A stretch of 64,000 bases of DNA, taken from positions 3,277,001 through 3,341,000 of the forward strand of contig CP073344.1 in NCBI GenBank assembly GCA_024397875.1, written 5' to 3'. This document shows, in pieces, positions 30,144-38,891 of the stretch. A model generated the notes under the pieces. It searched no databases, had not been told where the DNA came from, and saw nothing but the letters and a program-made list of their open reading frames with translations. The position numbers were made by a program, and so were the translations under genes. The first letter of the stretch is position 1, and every line of letters begins with the position of its first letter. The stretch is from Amphritea atlantica (GTDB taxonomy: Bacteria > Pseudomonadota > Gammaproteobacteria > Pseudomonadales > Balneatricaceae).

Positions 30144-30175
30144 CGAAGGCTGAACGGCAGTTAACAAACAGCCTT
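30144..30175. terminator. weak terminator hairpin between convergent genes
   Basis: AAGGCTG and CAGCCTT form a 7-bp stem with a 16-nt loop between the FolM-like gene and the convergent M48 gene. No strong T tract, so confidence is low. Confidence 0.35.
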
Positions 30176-32078
30176 ATGCCTCATCAAGGCCGATCAGCGG
30201 ACTCTCCATCACGGCGGCAATGGCCGTTATCATCTCTCGCTCCACCGGCACTATCTCGCCATCATGACGCACCACCTGTACCATCCCCTTCAGCATCCGC
30301 TGCCGAATAAATGGAGTCGCCGCAGCCAGCTCAGTCACCGATGCGGCAAACCGCTCACGGGTACATTCAGCGCGGGGCAAAAGGGCCAGGGTATAGAGTC
30401 CAGCCACGCCAGCTCCCCGATTAAAGGCTTTCAGAGTCAGGTCATCCGGCATCTCACCATGATAAGCCAGCATTGAGATAACCACAGCGTAATGATCACC
30501 AAGTGCTTTGATACTATCGTAACGGTTTTGCCGTTTACGTCTAACGCCAAAGTGGGCATCACAGTAGCGACTCACCAGCTGATACAATACCCATTCGAAC
30601 AGATCAATCTGCTGATCCGCCTGAACCACCCTGAGCAGCAATCGCTTAAACGATTTATACTGACTCGCTGATTGCGACTTCAGAGCAGGTAATGCCAACT
30701 CAATCAACTGCAGATATTCAGCCCGGGAGAGTTGTTCAAAACGCTTCAGACAGGTACACAGACGATCCTCCAGCGCTGCATCTTCAGCACCGATCAGTGT
30801 TAACTGCTTCTCCCTGACCCGGCTATCACCATCCATCAGCAAGCCCAGTAAAACGATCCTGGCATCATAGGGATCTCGCGCCAGGTTATACAGATCATTG
30901 TCTGATGTATGCGGGCTCCCGGGGGGTTGATCCTGCTCCGTATCATTCATCAACTCGGCACCCGCCAGTGTACCGATAAGCGCATCAATGACCTCCGCAT
31001 TCGGACAGTTTGCTTTGATAATCTTATCAACATCCGCCTCAGCAGAACGCAGCGAGGGCTGAGGTTCAAGGTAGTTACCATCCCATTCCGGGTCAACTTT
31101 ACGAATCCGGACGTCCAGCGGGGGATGGGTTGACCAGAGCCAGCCTGGCATCACCGCTGAAAAGAACAGATGCCCCGCTTCCTGACACTCGGGATGGCTC
31201 AGGTGTCCCTGAAAATGACTGCCCCCAATCACTTTCAACGCCCCCCCAATACCCTCGGGGTTGCGGGTAAACTGCACTGCGGAGGCATCCGCCAGAAACT
31301 CACGTTGACGGCTGATGGCAGCCTTGAGCATGTTGCCCACCATCACCCCACACCAGCCGACCACCATCAGCCCCAGTCCCAGCAATACCAGATACCCCCG
31401 ACTGGAGCTTTTGGAACGGGTCGAATCAGCCCACCAACTGGTTCTGCTACTGGCAAATACCCGTCCTAATTCAGCAAAAAAAACCATGCCATGAAGCATC
31501 ACCAGTAAACGCATATTAATGCGCATATCGCCGTTAAGAATATGACTGAATTCGTGCGCAATAACCCCCTGCAACTGATCCCGACTGAGGCTATCCAGTG
31601 TCCCCCGGGTTACACAGATCGCGGCATCAGTGAGTCCAAGTCCAGCGGCAAACGCATTGATACCCATCTCATTATGCATTACATAGACAGGAGGCACGGG
31701 AATGCCGGCAGCCAGTGCCATCTCTTCGACGACATTGATTAGCCGCCGCTCAGCGGTATCATTTGTTAACGGCTGCACCTGCCGCCCGCCAAACATCTCC
31801 GCAACCGCACCGCCGCCTTGTTTTACATCCAGCCATTTCAGCCACGCGGCGAACAGCAACAGCAACCCGATAGCCAGCGCGACCACAAAGATTCGCTGCC
31901 AGCTCAGATAGTCAAGAAACACACGATCGGGTAACGCCAGAGGGTCATCGTTCACCCAGAGATACCAGGCAAACAGCAGGTTTATCAGCACGACCAGAGC
32001 GATATTAAGCAGCACGAAGAGCAGCATCAGAATGCGGCTGCTCTTACGGGCCTGATCCTGAGCCGCATAGAAGTTCAT
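30174..32078 (-). CDS. M48-family membrane zinc metalloprotease with C-terminal TerB-like region
   Basis: A 634-residue integral membrane protease. Two transmembrane helices lie at about 16-40 and 62-82. The zinc-binding motif HEFSH is at 175-179, preceded by NAFAAGLGLTDAAICVTRG, all as in HtpX-type M48 peptidases. Further hydrophobic helices follow near 190-205 and 225-250. The C-terminal half (about 370-634) is helical and contains VVQADQQIDLFEWVLYQLV and VRHDGEIVPVEREMITAIAAVM, which look like TerB-type acidic helices. It is immediately downstream of a LemA gene, a frequent pairing. A role in membrane protein quality control is inferred. Confidence 0.85.
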   Translation of the reverse strand: MNFYAAQDQARKSSRILMLLFVLLNIALVVLINLLFAWYLWVNDDPLALPDRVFLDYLSWQRIFVVALAIGLLLLFAAWLKWLDVKQGGGAVAEMFGGRQVQPLTNDTAERRLINVVEEMALAAGIPVPPVYVMHNEMGINAFAAGLGLTDAAICVTRGTLDSLSRDQLQGVIAHEFSHILNGDMRINMRLLVMLHGMVFFAELGRVFASSRTSWWADSTRSKSSSRGYLVLLGLGLMVVGWCGVMVGNMLKAAISRQREFLADASAVQFTRNPEGIGGALKVIGGSHFQGHLSHPECQEAGHLFFSAVMPGWLWSTHPPLDVRIRKVDPEWDGNYLEPQPSLRSAEADVDKIIKANCPNAEVIDALIGTLAGAELMNDTEQDQPPGSPHTSDNDLYNLARDPYDARIVLLGLLMDGDSRVREKQLTLIGAEDAALEDRLCTCLKRFEQLSRAEYLQLIELALPALKSQSASQYKSFKRLLLRVVQADQQIDLFEWVLYQLVSRYCDAHFGVRRKRQNRYDSIKALGDHYAVVISMLAYHGEMPDDLTLKAFNRGAGVAGLYTLALLPRAECTRERFAASVTELAAATPFIRQRMLKGMVQVVRHDGEIVPVEREMITAIAAVMESPLIGLDEA

Positions 32079-32115
32079 TGACAGTCCCTATCTCAGATAC
32101 TGTTTACAGGTAAAA

Positions 32116-32712
32116 TCAGAAGCTGACTTTAGGTGCAACCTGCAGCTGCTCCCGGTCGGCAAACTCCAGTAAAGTTGCATCCTGCACATGGCCAAAGGTT
32201 CCGGCCAGCAATACCGGCGGAAAGGTTTGCTTATAACTGTTGTACTCGGTCACCGCATCGTTAAATGCCTGACGGGAGAACGCTACGCGGTTTTCCGTAG
32301 AGGTTAGCTCTTCACTCAGTTGGCGCATATTAGTATCCGCTTTCAGGTCGGGATACGCCTCTACCACGATGCTGAGTTTGCCCAGCGCGCCCTGCAATCC
32401 GCCTTCGGCCCGGGCCAGCTGAGATAACGCCTGAGCACTGCCCGGATCAGCCGCCGCCGCTTTCAGCCCCGCCATCGCCTCATTACGCGCCGCAATCACC
32501 GCCTCCAGCGTCCCCCGCTCATGCTCCAGATAGGCCTTCGCCGTTTCTACCAGATTGGGTATCAGGTCATAACGGCGTTTTAGCTGAACATCAATTTGTG
32601 AAAAGCTGTTCTGGTAGCGGTTTTTCAGCGTCACCAGCCGGTTGTAGATCGCTACAACATAGAACACCAGCGCAACAATGATAACCAAAAATATAAGTGA
32701 TCCCATTCCCAT
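32116..32712 (-). CDS. LemA family protein
   Basis: A 198-residue protein with one N-terminal transmembrane helix (LIFLVIIVALVFYVVAIYNRLVTLKNR) and a long helical body. It is diagnostic of LemA: NSFSQIDVQLKRRYDLIPNLVETAKAYLEHERGTLEAVIAARN and YPDLKADTNMRQLSEELTSTENRVAFSRQAFNDAVTEYN. LemA proteins often pair with M48 or TPM-domain proteins; their biochemical role is not settled. It is encoded 37 bp upstream of the M48 gene on the same strand. Confidence 0.92.
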   Translation of the reverse strand: MGMGSLIFLVIIVALVFYVVAIYNRLVTLKNRYQNSFSQIDVQLKRRYDLIPNLVETAKAYLEHERGTLEAVIAARNEAMAGLKAAAADPGSAQALSQLARAEGGLQGALGKLSIVVEAYPDLKADTNMRQLSEELTSTENRVAFSRQAFNDAVTEYNSYKQTFPPVLLAGTFGHVQDATLLEFADREQLQVAPKVSF

Positions 32713-32750
32713 CGTATAACTCCTTTATAATTTAAAAACGGTCCTGTTGA

Positions 32751-33260
32751 TCAGGCAGAAAGATCCTTCTCCCGCCAGATAAATGACACCGGATGCAGGG
32801 GTTGCTTATCCTTATCGTAGTCCAGCCACAGCTGCTGATAGGTTTCAGCCAAAACCGGATGCCGGGACTTAGGCGCCAGTTCTGCTAATGGCCATAGCAC
32901 AAATGCATTTTCAGTGATCTCGCCACGCGGCAGGGTGACGCCATCAATCACGCCGATAAGTGCATCATATGTGAGAATATCGATATCCAGCGTCCGGCCA
33001 CTGAATTTCGGTGACGTCCGGCAACGGCCATTATCATCCTCGATCATCTTTAACTTTTTACTCAGTTCGCCCACCGGCAACTCAGTGTTAAACGACGCCA
33101 CCAGGTTGTAGAAGTTATCACCATCAAATCCAACAGGCTCACTTTCAAAAACCGGCGACAAGGCCAACTTTTCAAATTGTGCGTCCAGGGCATCAAGACA
33201 ACGATTAATATAGACTTCACGTTCAGTATTACTACCGATACTAACAAACACCTGAGCCAT
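32751..33260 (-). CDS. folK: 6-hydroxymethyl-7,8-dihydropterin pyrophosphokinase
   Basis: FolK transfers pyrophosphate from ATP to 6-hydroxymethyl-dihydropterin in folate synthesis. The 169-residue protein has FVSIGSNTERE at the N terminus and the signature RTLDIDILTYD with the magnesium aspartates. PRGEITENAFVLWPLAELAP completes the family pattern. The start overlaps the stop of folB by one base (TGATG), so the two folate genes are coupled. Confidence 0.93.
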   Translation of the reverse strand: MAQVFVSIGSNTEREVYINRCLDALDAQFEKLALSPVFESEPVGFDGDNFYNLVASFNTELPVGELSKKLKMIEDDNGRCRTSPKFSGRTLDIDILTYDALIGVIDGVTLPRGEITENAFVLWPLAELAPKSRHPVLAETYQQLWLDYDKDKQPLHPVSFIWREKDLSA

Positions 33261-33616
33261 CAGAAGCGCTCTCCACGTTCAATAATTACACCGACATCCC
33301 GGGCCATTGGCACTGCACCGGGTTTCCCCAGCTTCAGCTTCAGCCAGCGGACACCAAATTCATCCAAAATAATCTGCGCAATCTCTTCCGCCATCGTCTC
33401 CACCAGAAGAAATTCACTGGTTTCAATAAAGCTGATTAAGCGATCTGAGACCGTTTTATAATTAAGGGTGCTATCAATATCTTCAGAGGCCGCGGCCTGT
33501 TGAATATCGGTAGCCATCTTAATATCCAGACATACCGTCTGACGGATCTCACGCTCCCAGTCATAGATTCCAATTACGGTCTCTACCTTTAACCCCTCAA
33601 TATACACAATATCCAA
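33260..33616 (-). CDS. folB: dihydroneopterin aldolase
   Basis: FolB cleaves dihydroneopterin to 6-hydroxymethyl-dihydropterin and glycolaldehyde, the step before FolK. The 118-residue protein begins MDIVYIEGLKVETVIGIYDWEREIRQTVCLDIKMATD, with the active-site glutamate region, and ends with the family lysine region LKLGKPGAV. Directly upstream of and overlapping folK; the fusion-like arrangement is common. Confidence 0.93.
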   Translation of the reverse strand: MDIVYIEGLKVETVIGIYDWEREIRQTVCLDIKMATDIQQAAASEDIDSTLNYKTVSDRLISFIETSEFLLVETMAEEIAQIILDEFGVRWLKLKLGKPGAVPMARDVGVIIERGERF

Positions 33617-33666
33617 GACAAAACCCTTACACTCGTGTTATCAACATCAGACTGCCCTAAAAACGC

Positions 33667-33981
33667 TCAGAAGGACTCTGTTAGCGCTCTCTTAGATCGC
33701 GTCCAACCTGTCTTAATAATCATACGTCCAGATACCTGCACCAGCATATAGCGCCCATTACGTTGCCAGATATAACGCCGGGTAGAACAATATTGCCGTT
33801 TTAGCTGAATAATATGGTTGCAGGTTCGCTGACTGACCAGGCGCTGCTGCTCTTTACCCCAGTATGCATAGAGGGTATCAATATTATCACCCGCCTTGAT
33901 CAGACTGCCATCCTCCATCCTTAGACCCGCTGAACAATGGCTTGCCAGCAACAACAGTATTAACACTACCCGCTTCTTCAT
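33667..33981 (-). CDS. small secreted protein, DUF2845-like
   Basis: A 104-residue protein with a signal peptide (MKKRVVLILLLLASHCSA). The mature part, LRMEDGSLIKAGDNIDTLYAYWGKE followed by a Trp/Tyr-rich tail, has the layout of DUF2845 proteins, though the usual cysteine after the first arginine is replaced by Met. Three cysteines remain in the protein. ATG 33981 has GAGGGA-type sequence upstream and starts the signal peptide; an upstream GTG would add seven residues. Function unknown. It lies upstream of folB on the same strand with a 50-bp gap. Confidence 0.55.
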   Translation of the reverse strand: MKKRVVLILLLLASHCSAGLRMEDGSLIKAGDNIDTLYAYWGKEQQRLVSQRTCNHIIQLKRQYCSTRRYIWQRNGRYMLVQVSGRMIIKTGWTRSKRALTESF

Positions 33982-34079
33982 CCCTGAATCCCTCAGTCGC
34001 ACCGGTTACAGCTTTCATCCTGAGCTGAAGTGCGCTATAAAAAATAGCTTACCCTAACACGCAACAGCGGAACCGGAAT

Positions 34080-34670
34080 ATGATCGAAGCAGATGCTGCC
34101 ACAACGCTGACCATTATGCTCGTCGGTTACCTGCTGGGTTCTATTCCGTTTGCCGTGCTGATTTGTCACTTTATGGGGATCGGCGACCCTCGTCAACTGG
34201 GCTCGAGAAATCCTGGCGCAACAAATGTCTTACGTACCGGAAACCGTCCCGCGGCACTGTTAACACTGACCGGTGATTTCAGTAAAGGGATGCTGGCGGT
34301 TTCTATCGCACAATGGGCTGACCTTGACCTGTTCGACCAGGCTTTAGTGGGAATATCTGCCCTGATTGGCCATGTATGGTCAGTTTTTTTGCATTTCAGA
34401 GGCGGCAAGGGAGTCGCCACCATGTTAGGTGGTTGCCTGTTTCTCGATTATCGCCTGGCGCTGTCCCAGGGCGCCATCTGGCTTTTGGTGCTGGCCATTC
34501 GTCGCATATCGTCACTGGCGGCGGTCAGCATGTCCCTGCTAAGCCCTGTGCTGAGCTGGATCCTGGCCCCTCAGCTGTTACTGCCGGTGATTATTATGAG
34601 CAGTCTAATTCTGGCAACCCATCATCAGAATATACGCAACCTACTGAATGGCCGGGAAAGCCGGCTATAA
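34080..34670 (+). CDS. plsY: glycerol-3-phosphate acyltransferase PlsY
   Basis: PlsY acylates glycerol-3-phosphate from acyl-phosphate at the inner membrane, starting phospholipid synthesis. The 196-residue protein has multiple transmembrane helices and the three cytoplasmic motifs: GSIPFAVLI, GSRNPGATNVLRTG and GHVWSVFLHFRGGKGVATMLG. It is divergent from folB-side genes and convergent with tsaD, the usual plsY/tsaD neighbourhood. A shorter ATG exists downstream but would lose the first helix. Confidence 0.94.
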   Translation: MIEADAATTLTIMLVGYLLGSIPFAVLICHFMGIGDPRQLGSRNPGATNVLRTGNRPAALLTLTGDFSKGMLAVSIAQWADLDLFDQALVGISALIGHVWSVFLHFRGGKGVATMLGGCLFLDYRLALSQGAIWLLVLAIRRISSLAAVSMSLLSPVLSWILAPQLLLPVIIMSSLILATHHQNIRNLLNGRESRL

Positions 34671-34731
34671 CACGCCATCTAGCTAAAGCAGCAAACAATA
34701 TCAGACGAACTCAGGGATATTAGGTCACTCT

Positions 34732-34763
34732 TTTTAATTGGCTCAAGTTTTAATTGGCTCAAG
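34732..34763. repeat. 16-bp perfect tandem duplication across the tsaD stop
   Basis: TTTTAATTGGCTCAAG is present twice head to tail (34732-34747 and 34748-34763). The upstream copy (in the tsaD sense) encodes LEPIK in frame; the second copy is read one base shifted and supplies the TGA stop. Confidence 0.9.
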
Positions 34764-35774
34764 GGTGTCCAGCGGCCAGCGAGGTACACACTGAATCGAC
34801 AGATCACTCTGCTGCCCGGCCATAAGACGCTGACAACCGGCATAGGCGATCATCGCACCATTATCGGTACAGAACTGCGGACGGGCATAAAACAATTCGG
34901 CCCGCTCTTTTTTAACCATCACTTCAAGTCGGTCGCGCAGACGCTGATTGGCACTGACACCTCCGGCGATCACCAGTTGCTTAAAGCCGGTTTGCTGAAG
35001 TGCCCGGCGACACTTAATCGCCAGCGTGTCGACCACCGCCTCCTCAAAAGCAGCGGCAATATCCCGGCGGTCTTTCTCTGACAGTGCTCCATCCACCCGG
35101 AGGTCATTCGATGTATTCAGGGTAAAGGTTTTCAGCCCACTGAAACTTAAATCAAGACCCGGCCGGTCGGTCATTGGCCGCGGAAAGCGAAACCGCGTGC
35201 GATCACCCTGCTCAGCCAAACGCGCCACTTCCGGCCCGCCAGGATAGTTCAGGCCAAGCATCTTGGCCGCCTTGTCAAACGCCTCGCCGGCGGCATCATC
35301 GAGTGATTCGCCCAGCAATACATACTCACCAATTGCTTCGACCTGGACCAGCTGAGTATGTCCGCCGGACACCAGCAGTGCGACAAACGGAAACGCCGGA
35401 GGCTGTTGCTCCAGCATCGGCGCCAGCAAATGGCCCTCCATATGATGCACTCCGATGGCGGGAATCCCCCAGGCCAGCGCCATCGCCCGGCCGGTAGAGG
35501 CGCCAACCATCAGCGCACCAATCAAACCGGGGCCTGCAGTATAAGCGACAGCATCCAGCTCTTCCGGTCGGGTATCTGCCTGGGATAGAACCTCTTTGAC
35601 CAGCGGAAGCAACTTACGGACATGATCGCGGGAAGCCAGCTCAGGCACAACACCACCATACTCGGCATGCATCGCAACCTGACTATAGAGAGCATCGCCC
35701 AATAAGCCTGCCTCACTATCATAGATAGCAACACCGGTTTCATCACAGGAGGTTTCGATTCCTAACACACGCAT
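34743..35774 (-). CDS. tsaD: tRNA N6-adenosine threonylcarbamoyltransferase
   Basis: TsaD transfers the threonylcarbamoyl group to A37 of ANN-decoding tRNAs, including isoleucine tRNAs. The 343-residue product has [19 protein letters not shown], the metal-binding histidines in [26 protein letters not shown], the [12 protein letters not shown] loop and [13 protein letters not shown]. Its last codons lie in a 16-bp tandem duplication that probably altered the C terminus by a few residues (ending LEPIKT). It is divergent from rpsU, a very conserved arrangement. Confidence 0.95.
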   Translation of the reverse strand: MRVLGIETSCDETGVAIYDSEAGLLGDALYSQVAMHAEYGGVVPELASRDHVRKLLPLVKEVLSQADTRPEELDAVAYTAGPGLIGALMVGASTGRAMALAWGIPAIGVHHMEGHLLAPMLEQQPPAFPFVALLVSGGHTQLVQVEAIGEYVLLGESLDDAAGEAFDKAAKMLGLNYPGGPEVARLAEQGDRTRFRFPRPMTDRPGLDLSFSGLKTFTLNTSNDLRVDGALSEKDRRDIAAAFEEAVVDTLAIKCRRALQQTGFKQLVIAGGVSANQRLRDRLEVMVKKERAELFYARPQFCTDNGAMIAYAGCQRLMAGQQSDLSIQCVPRWPLDTLEPIKT

Positions 35775-35886
35775 TGTTCACGGTTCTCACTCAAAATCAC
35801 AAATAAATAGCTGCGCGCAAAGCCGCAGGACTGCTAATGTGACGCCATTATCATCCATTTTAACAATCATTTCATCGTATTTAGGC

Positions 35887-35915
35887 TTTACACTGCTGGA
35901 TCATAAGAATAAAAT
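35887..35915 (+). promoter_or_regulatory. sigma70 promoter of the rpsU operon
   Basis: TTTACA (35887-35892), a 17-bp spacer, and TAAAAT (35910-35915) lie about 80 bp upstream of rpsU. Confidence 0.65.
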
Positions 35916-35994
35916 ACCGGCCCTTATTGGCCAGCTGTGTCTTAAACTCAGCGGAACAGACATTAAATTTCTACAGGAAAGGTAAGGTATTTAT

Positions 35995-36210
35995 ATGCCA
36001 GCAGTTAAAGTTAAAGAAAACGAGCCATTTGACGTAGCTCTGCGTCGTTTCAAACGTTCTTGCGAAAAAGCCGGTGTACTGGCTGAAGTGCGTCGTCGTG
36101 AATTCTACGAGAAGCCTACTTCTATCCGTAAGCGTAAGGCTGCTGCTGCTGTTAAGCGTCACCTGAAGAAAGTTCAGCGCGAAAACCAGCGTCGCGTTCG
36201 TCTGTACTAA
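35995..36210 (+). CDS. rpsU: 30S ribosomal protein S21
   Basis: S21 helps the 30S subunit engage natural mRNA starts. The 71-residue basic protein, [28 protein letters not shown] and the [19 protein letters not shown] tail, is nearly the E. coli sequence. A GGAAAGG-like Shine-Dalgarno is upstream. It heads the rpsU-yqeY-dnaG-rpoD group. Confidence 0.97.
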   Translation: MPAVKVKENEPFDVALRRFKRSCEKAGVLAEVRRREFYEKPTSIRKRKAAAAVKRHLKKVQRENQRRVRLY

Positions 36211-36257
36211 GATCTTCACCACGCATTAAACAGCCTTTACATAGCCAGGAGAGCGGT

Positions 36258-36707
36258 ATGTCCGAACTGAAAAAACGTATCAGTGACGAGATGAAAGCTG
36301 CCATGCGCGCGAAAGCAAAAGAGCGCCTTGGTACTATCCGTATGATTCTGGCTGAGCTCAAACGCATCGAAGTCGATGAGCGTATTGAGCTGGATGATGC
36401 ACGTGTCCTCGCGATTCTGGATAAGATGCAAAAACAGCGTCGCGATTCGATCGAGCAGTTTAACACTGCCGGTCGTGATGATCTGGCCGATATCGAGCAA
36501 CAGGAACTTCTTGTCATCAGGGAGTTCCTGCCTCAGCCACTGACTGAAGCAGAACTGGAAGCTATTGTCGCACAGGCTGTGACAGATTCCGGTGCGCAGA
36601 ACATGCAGGATATGGGTAAAGTGATGGCCCTGGTAAAACCTCAGGTTCAGGGACGCGCAGACATGGGCGCCATCAGCAAACTGGTTAAAACCGCCCTCAA
36701 TAGTTAA
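36258..36707 (+). CDS. YqeY/GatB-like domain protein
   Basis: A 149-residue YqeY family protein: LKKRISDEMKAAMRAKAKERLGTIRMILAELKRIEVDERIELDD at the N terminus and the C-terminal domain with GAQNMQDMGKVMALVKPQVQGRADMGAISKLVKTAL, which resembles the tRNA-binding tail of GatB. Its precise function is unknown. It occupies the slot between rpsU and dnaG, where pseudomonads and many other bacteria also carry it. Shine-Dalgarno AGGAGAG is clear. Confidence 0.92.
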   Translation: MSELKKRISDEMKAAMRAKAKERLGTIRMILAELKRIEVDERIELDDARVLAILDKMQKQRRDSIEQFNTAGRDDLADIEQQELLVIREFLPQPLTEAELEAIVAQAVTDSGAQNMQDMGKVMALVKPQVQGRADMGAISKLVKTALNS

Positions 36708-36752
36708 AATAACTGCTGATCCTCTCCCCTCATCAGCAGGTAGTCTGACACT

Positions 36753-38675
36753 ATGGCCGGACGCATACCACAGAGCTTTATCGATGATCTCCTGGCTCGG
36801 GTAAACGTACTCGATATTGTTGAAGCCAGAGTCAAACTCAAGCGCACCGGGAAGAACTACTCCGGCCTTTGCCCGTTTCATAAAGAGAAATCCCCTTCAT
36901 TTACCGTCAATAATGAAAAACAGTTCTATTATTGTTTTGGCTGCGGTGCCGGTGGTAACTCCCTCAGTTTTCTTATGGAGCATGACCGCCTGAGCTTCCC
37001 CGAAGCGGTGGAAGAACTCGCCAAGCTCGCTGGCGTTGAAATGCCAAAGACGGAAGGACCTGTTGATCATCAGCGCGAGCAGCGCATCAAAGATATCTAC
37101 TCTCTGCTTGAAGAAGCCTCTGAGTACTACCAACAGCAGCTTCGTAAACACCCCGATAAAGAGATCGCGGTTAACTATCTTAAGAATCGAGGTCTGACAG
37201 GCCAGTTTGCCGCCCGTTTCGGTATCGGTTATGCGCCTCCTGGATGGGACAACCTGCTGAAAAAGCTGGCCCGGGATGAGGCAACCAAGCTCCGCCTTGA
37301 ACAGGCCGGAATGCTGATCAATAAAGAAGATTCTGATCGTTACTATGACCGTTTTCGTGAACGGATCATGTTTCCTATCCGGGACATGCGCGGCCGGGTA
37401 ATTGCATTTGGCGGACGGGTACTGGGAGACGAAAAACCCAAATACCTCAACTCCCCCGAAACCGATACTTTCCATAAAAGCCGCGAACTGTACGGCCTGT
37501 ATGAAGCCCGCAAGTACAACCAGAAACTTGAGCGCCTGATTATCGTTGAGGGCTATATGGATGTTGTCGGTCTGGCTCAATACGGTATCGGCTATGCCGT
37601 TGCTACGCTGGGCACCGCAACCACAGCCCAGCACCTTGAACGACTCCTGAAGATGGTCCCCGAAGTCATATTCTGCTTCGATGGCGATGAAGCGGGTCGC
37701 AAAGCAGCTAAGCGCGCACTGGACACCACCATGCCTGTCATCACAGACGGCAAACAGGCACGCTTTCTCTTCCTGCCTGAAGGAGAGGACCCTGACAGTC
37801 TGGTACGACAAGAGGGCTGCGAAGCATTTGAGCAGCGACTAAACGAGTCTCTCCCACTCTCCGACTTTTTCTTCAAGACACTGGAAGAAGGCGCCGATAT
37901 GAGCTCATTGGATGGACGTGCCCGGTTCAGCAACCAGGCGCTCCCGCTGATCGATCAGATGCAGCCTGGCATTCTTAAGCAGATGATGCAGGAGAAGATT
38001 TCCGAACTGACCGGCCTCAGTCTTGAACAGCTAATTAGCGTCAATAACCTGCAGGAAACCACCGGCACCCATTCCGCACCGGAACCGGATTACTATCACG
38101 GCGAGTCAGATTATTCCGATGATGGATACTTTGATTACCAGCCGGAACACAATAGTTTCCAGCCGGAAAGAAAATCTAACAAAGAGTTTGTCAAAGGCGG
38201 CAAGAAAGCCCGCCCGGCTCCCCCGGGAGGTTCAGCCGTACACTTCAATCCAGGCAGCACCGCAATATCAATACTGCTCCACTTGCCCGCGCTGGCAAGC
38301 CAGTGCGGCAATCTGGAGATACTCGCCAACACCGAAGATGATACCGAGAAGCTTCTCTATCAGTTAAACCGATATCTGCAGGAAAACCCCGGCGTCACCC
38401 CAGGCATCCTGGCAGTTGACTGGCAGGAACACGATCACCTGAAACCACTGATTCAACAACTGAATGAGATAGCGCATCAGACACCCATCATCGACGCTAA
38501 CAATGCACAGCAGGTTTTAAACGACTGCCTCAACCGCCTGCAGGAACGCCATCTGGACAAGGAAATTCTGCAACTAAAATCCCAGCCCCACCTCAGCACC
38601 GAGGATAAGCAGCGTCTTAACACACTCATAATGAAGCAAGCGGGAAGCCGGTTACGCAAAACGCCTGAAAAATAA
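36753..38675 (+). CDS. dnaG: DNA primase
   Basis: DnaG makes RNA primers at the replication fork with DnaB. The 640-residue product has the zinc finger C40-x2-H43...C61-x2-C64, the RNA polymerase core, the TOPRIM domain (IIVEGYMDVVGL, then FCFDGDEAGRKAAKRAL) and a C-terminal helicase-binding region. Between about 440 and 500 there is a low-complexity Tyr/Asp- and Lys/Pro-rich linker (YYHGESDYSDDGYFDY and following), variable in the family. Weak terminator-like hairpin at 38722 separates it from rpoD. Confidence 0.96.
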   Translation: MAGRIPQSFIDDLLARVNVLDIVEARVKLKRTGKNYSGLCPFHKEKSPSFTVNNEKQFYYCFGCGAGGNSLSFLMEHDRLSFPEAVEELAKLAGVEMPKTEGPVDHQREQRIKDIYSLLEEASEYYQQQLRKHPDKEIAVNYLKNRGLTGQFAARFGIGYAPPGWDNLLKKLARDEATKLRLEQAGMLINKEDSDRYYDRFRERIMFPIRDMRGRVIAFGGRVLGDEKPKYLNSPETDTFHKSRELYGLYEARKYNQKLERLIIVEGYMDVVGLAQYGIGYAVATLGTATTAQHLERLLKMVPEVIFCFDGDEAGRKAAKRALDTTMPVITDGKQARFLFLPEGEDPDSLVRQEGCEAFEQRLNESLPLSDFFFKTLEEGADMSSLDGRARFSNQALPLIDQMQPGILKQMMQEKISELTGLSLEQLISVNNLQETTGTHSAPEPDYYHGESDYSDDGYFDYQPEHNSFQPERKSNKEFVKGGKKARPAPPGGSAVHFNPGSTAISILLHLPALASQCGNLEILANTEDDTEKLLYQLNRYLQENPGVTPGILAVDWQEHDHLKPLIQQLNEIAHQTPIIDANNAQQVLNDCLNRLQERHLDKEILQLKSQPHLSTEDKQRLNTLIMKQAGSRLRKTPEK

Positions 38676-38721
38676 CCAATCCCTATTGAAATTCATCAAA
38701 CCACCCCCATCTACTGAGCTA

Positions 38722-38746
38722 CGGAGCAAACTAAGCTCCGGTTCTC
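38722..38746 (+). terminator. possible partial terminator between dnaG and rpoD
   Basis: CGGAGC-AAACTAA-GCTCCG followed after four bases by ATTTTT. A leaky terminator here would match the need for more RpoD than DnaG. Inference. Confidence 0.45.
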
Positions 38747-38818
38747 ATTTTTATGCACAGCACATTGAAAATAGTCTATTTTAATAGATGAAATACCCTT
38801 ATTAGCCTCCGCGGTCTG

Positions 38819-38847
38819 TAGAATTCATACCCCGTAATCGCTATAAT
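38819..38847 (+). promoter_or_regulatory. candidate rpoD promoter
   Basis: A consensus TATAAT at 38842-38847 with a poor -35 (TAGAAT) 17 bp upstream, 45 bp before the rpoD start. A short palindrome TCTATT-TT-AATAGA (38775-38788) lies just upstream. Confidence 0.5.
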
Positions 38848-38891
38848 GTCGGGCTAATTTTTTTCACTTTTGTCATCACTGAAGGGCAATT

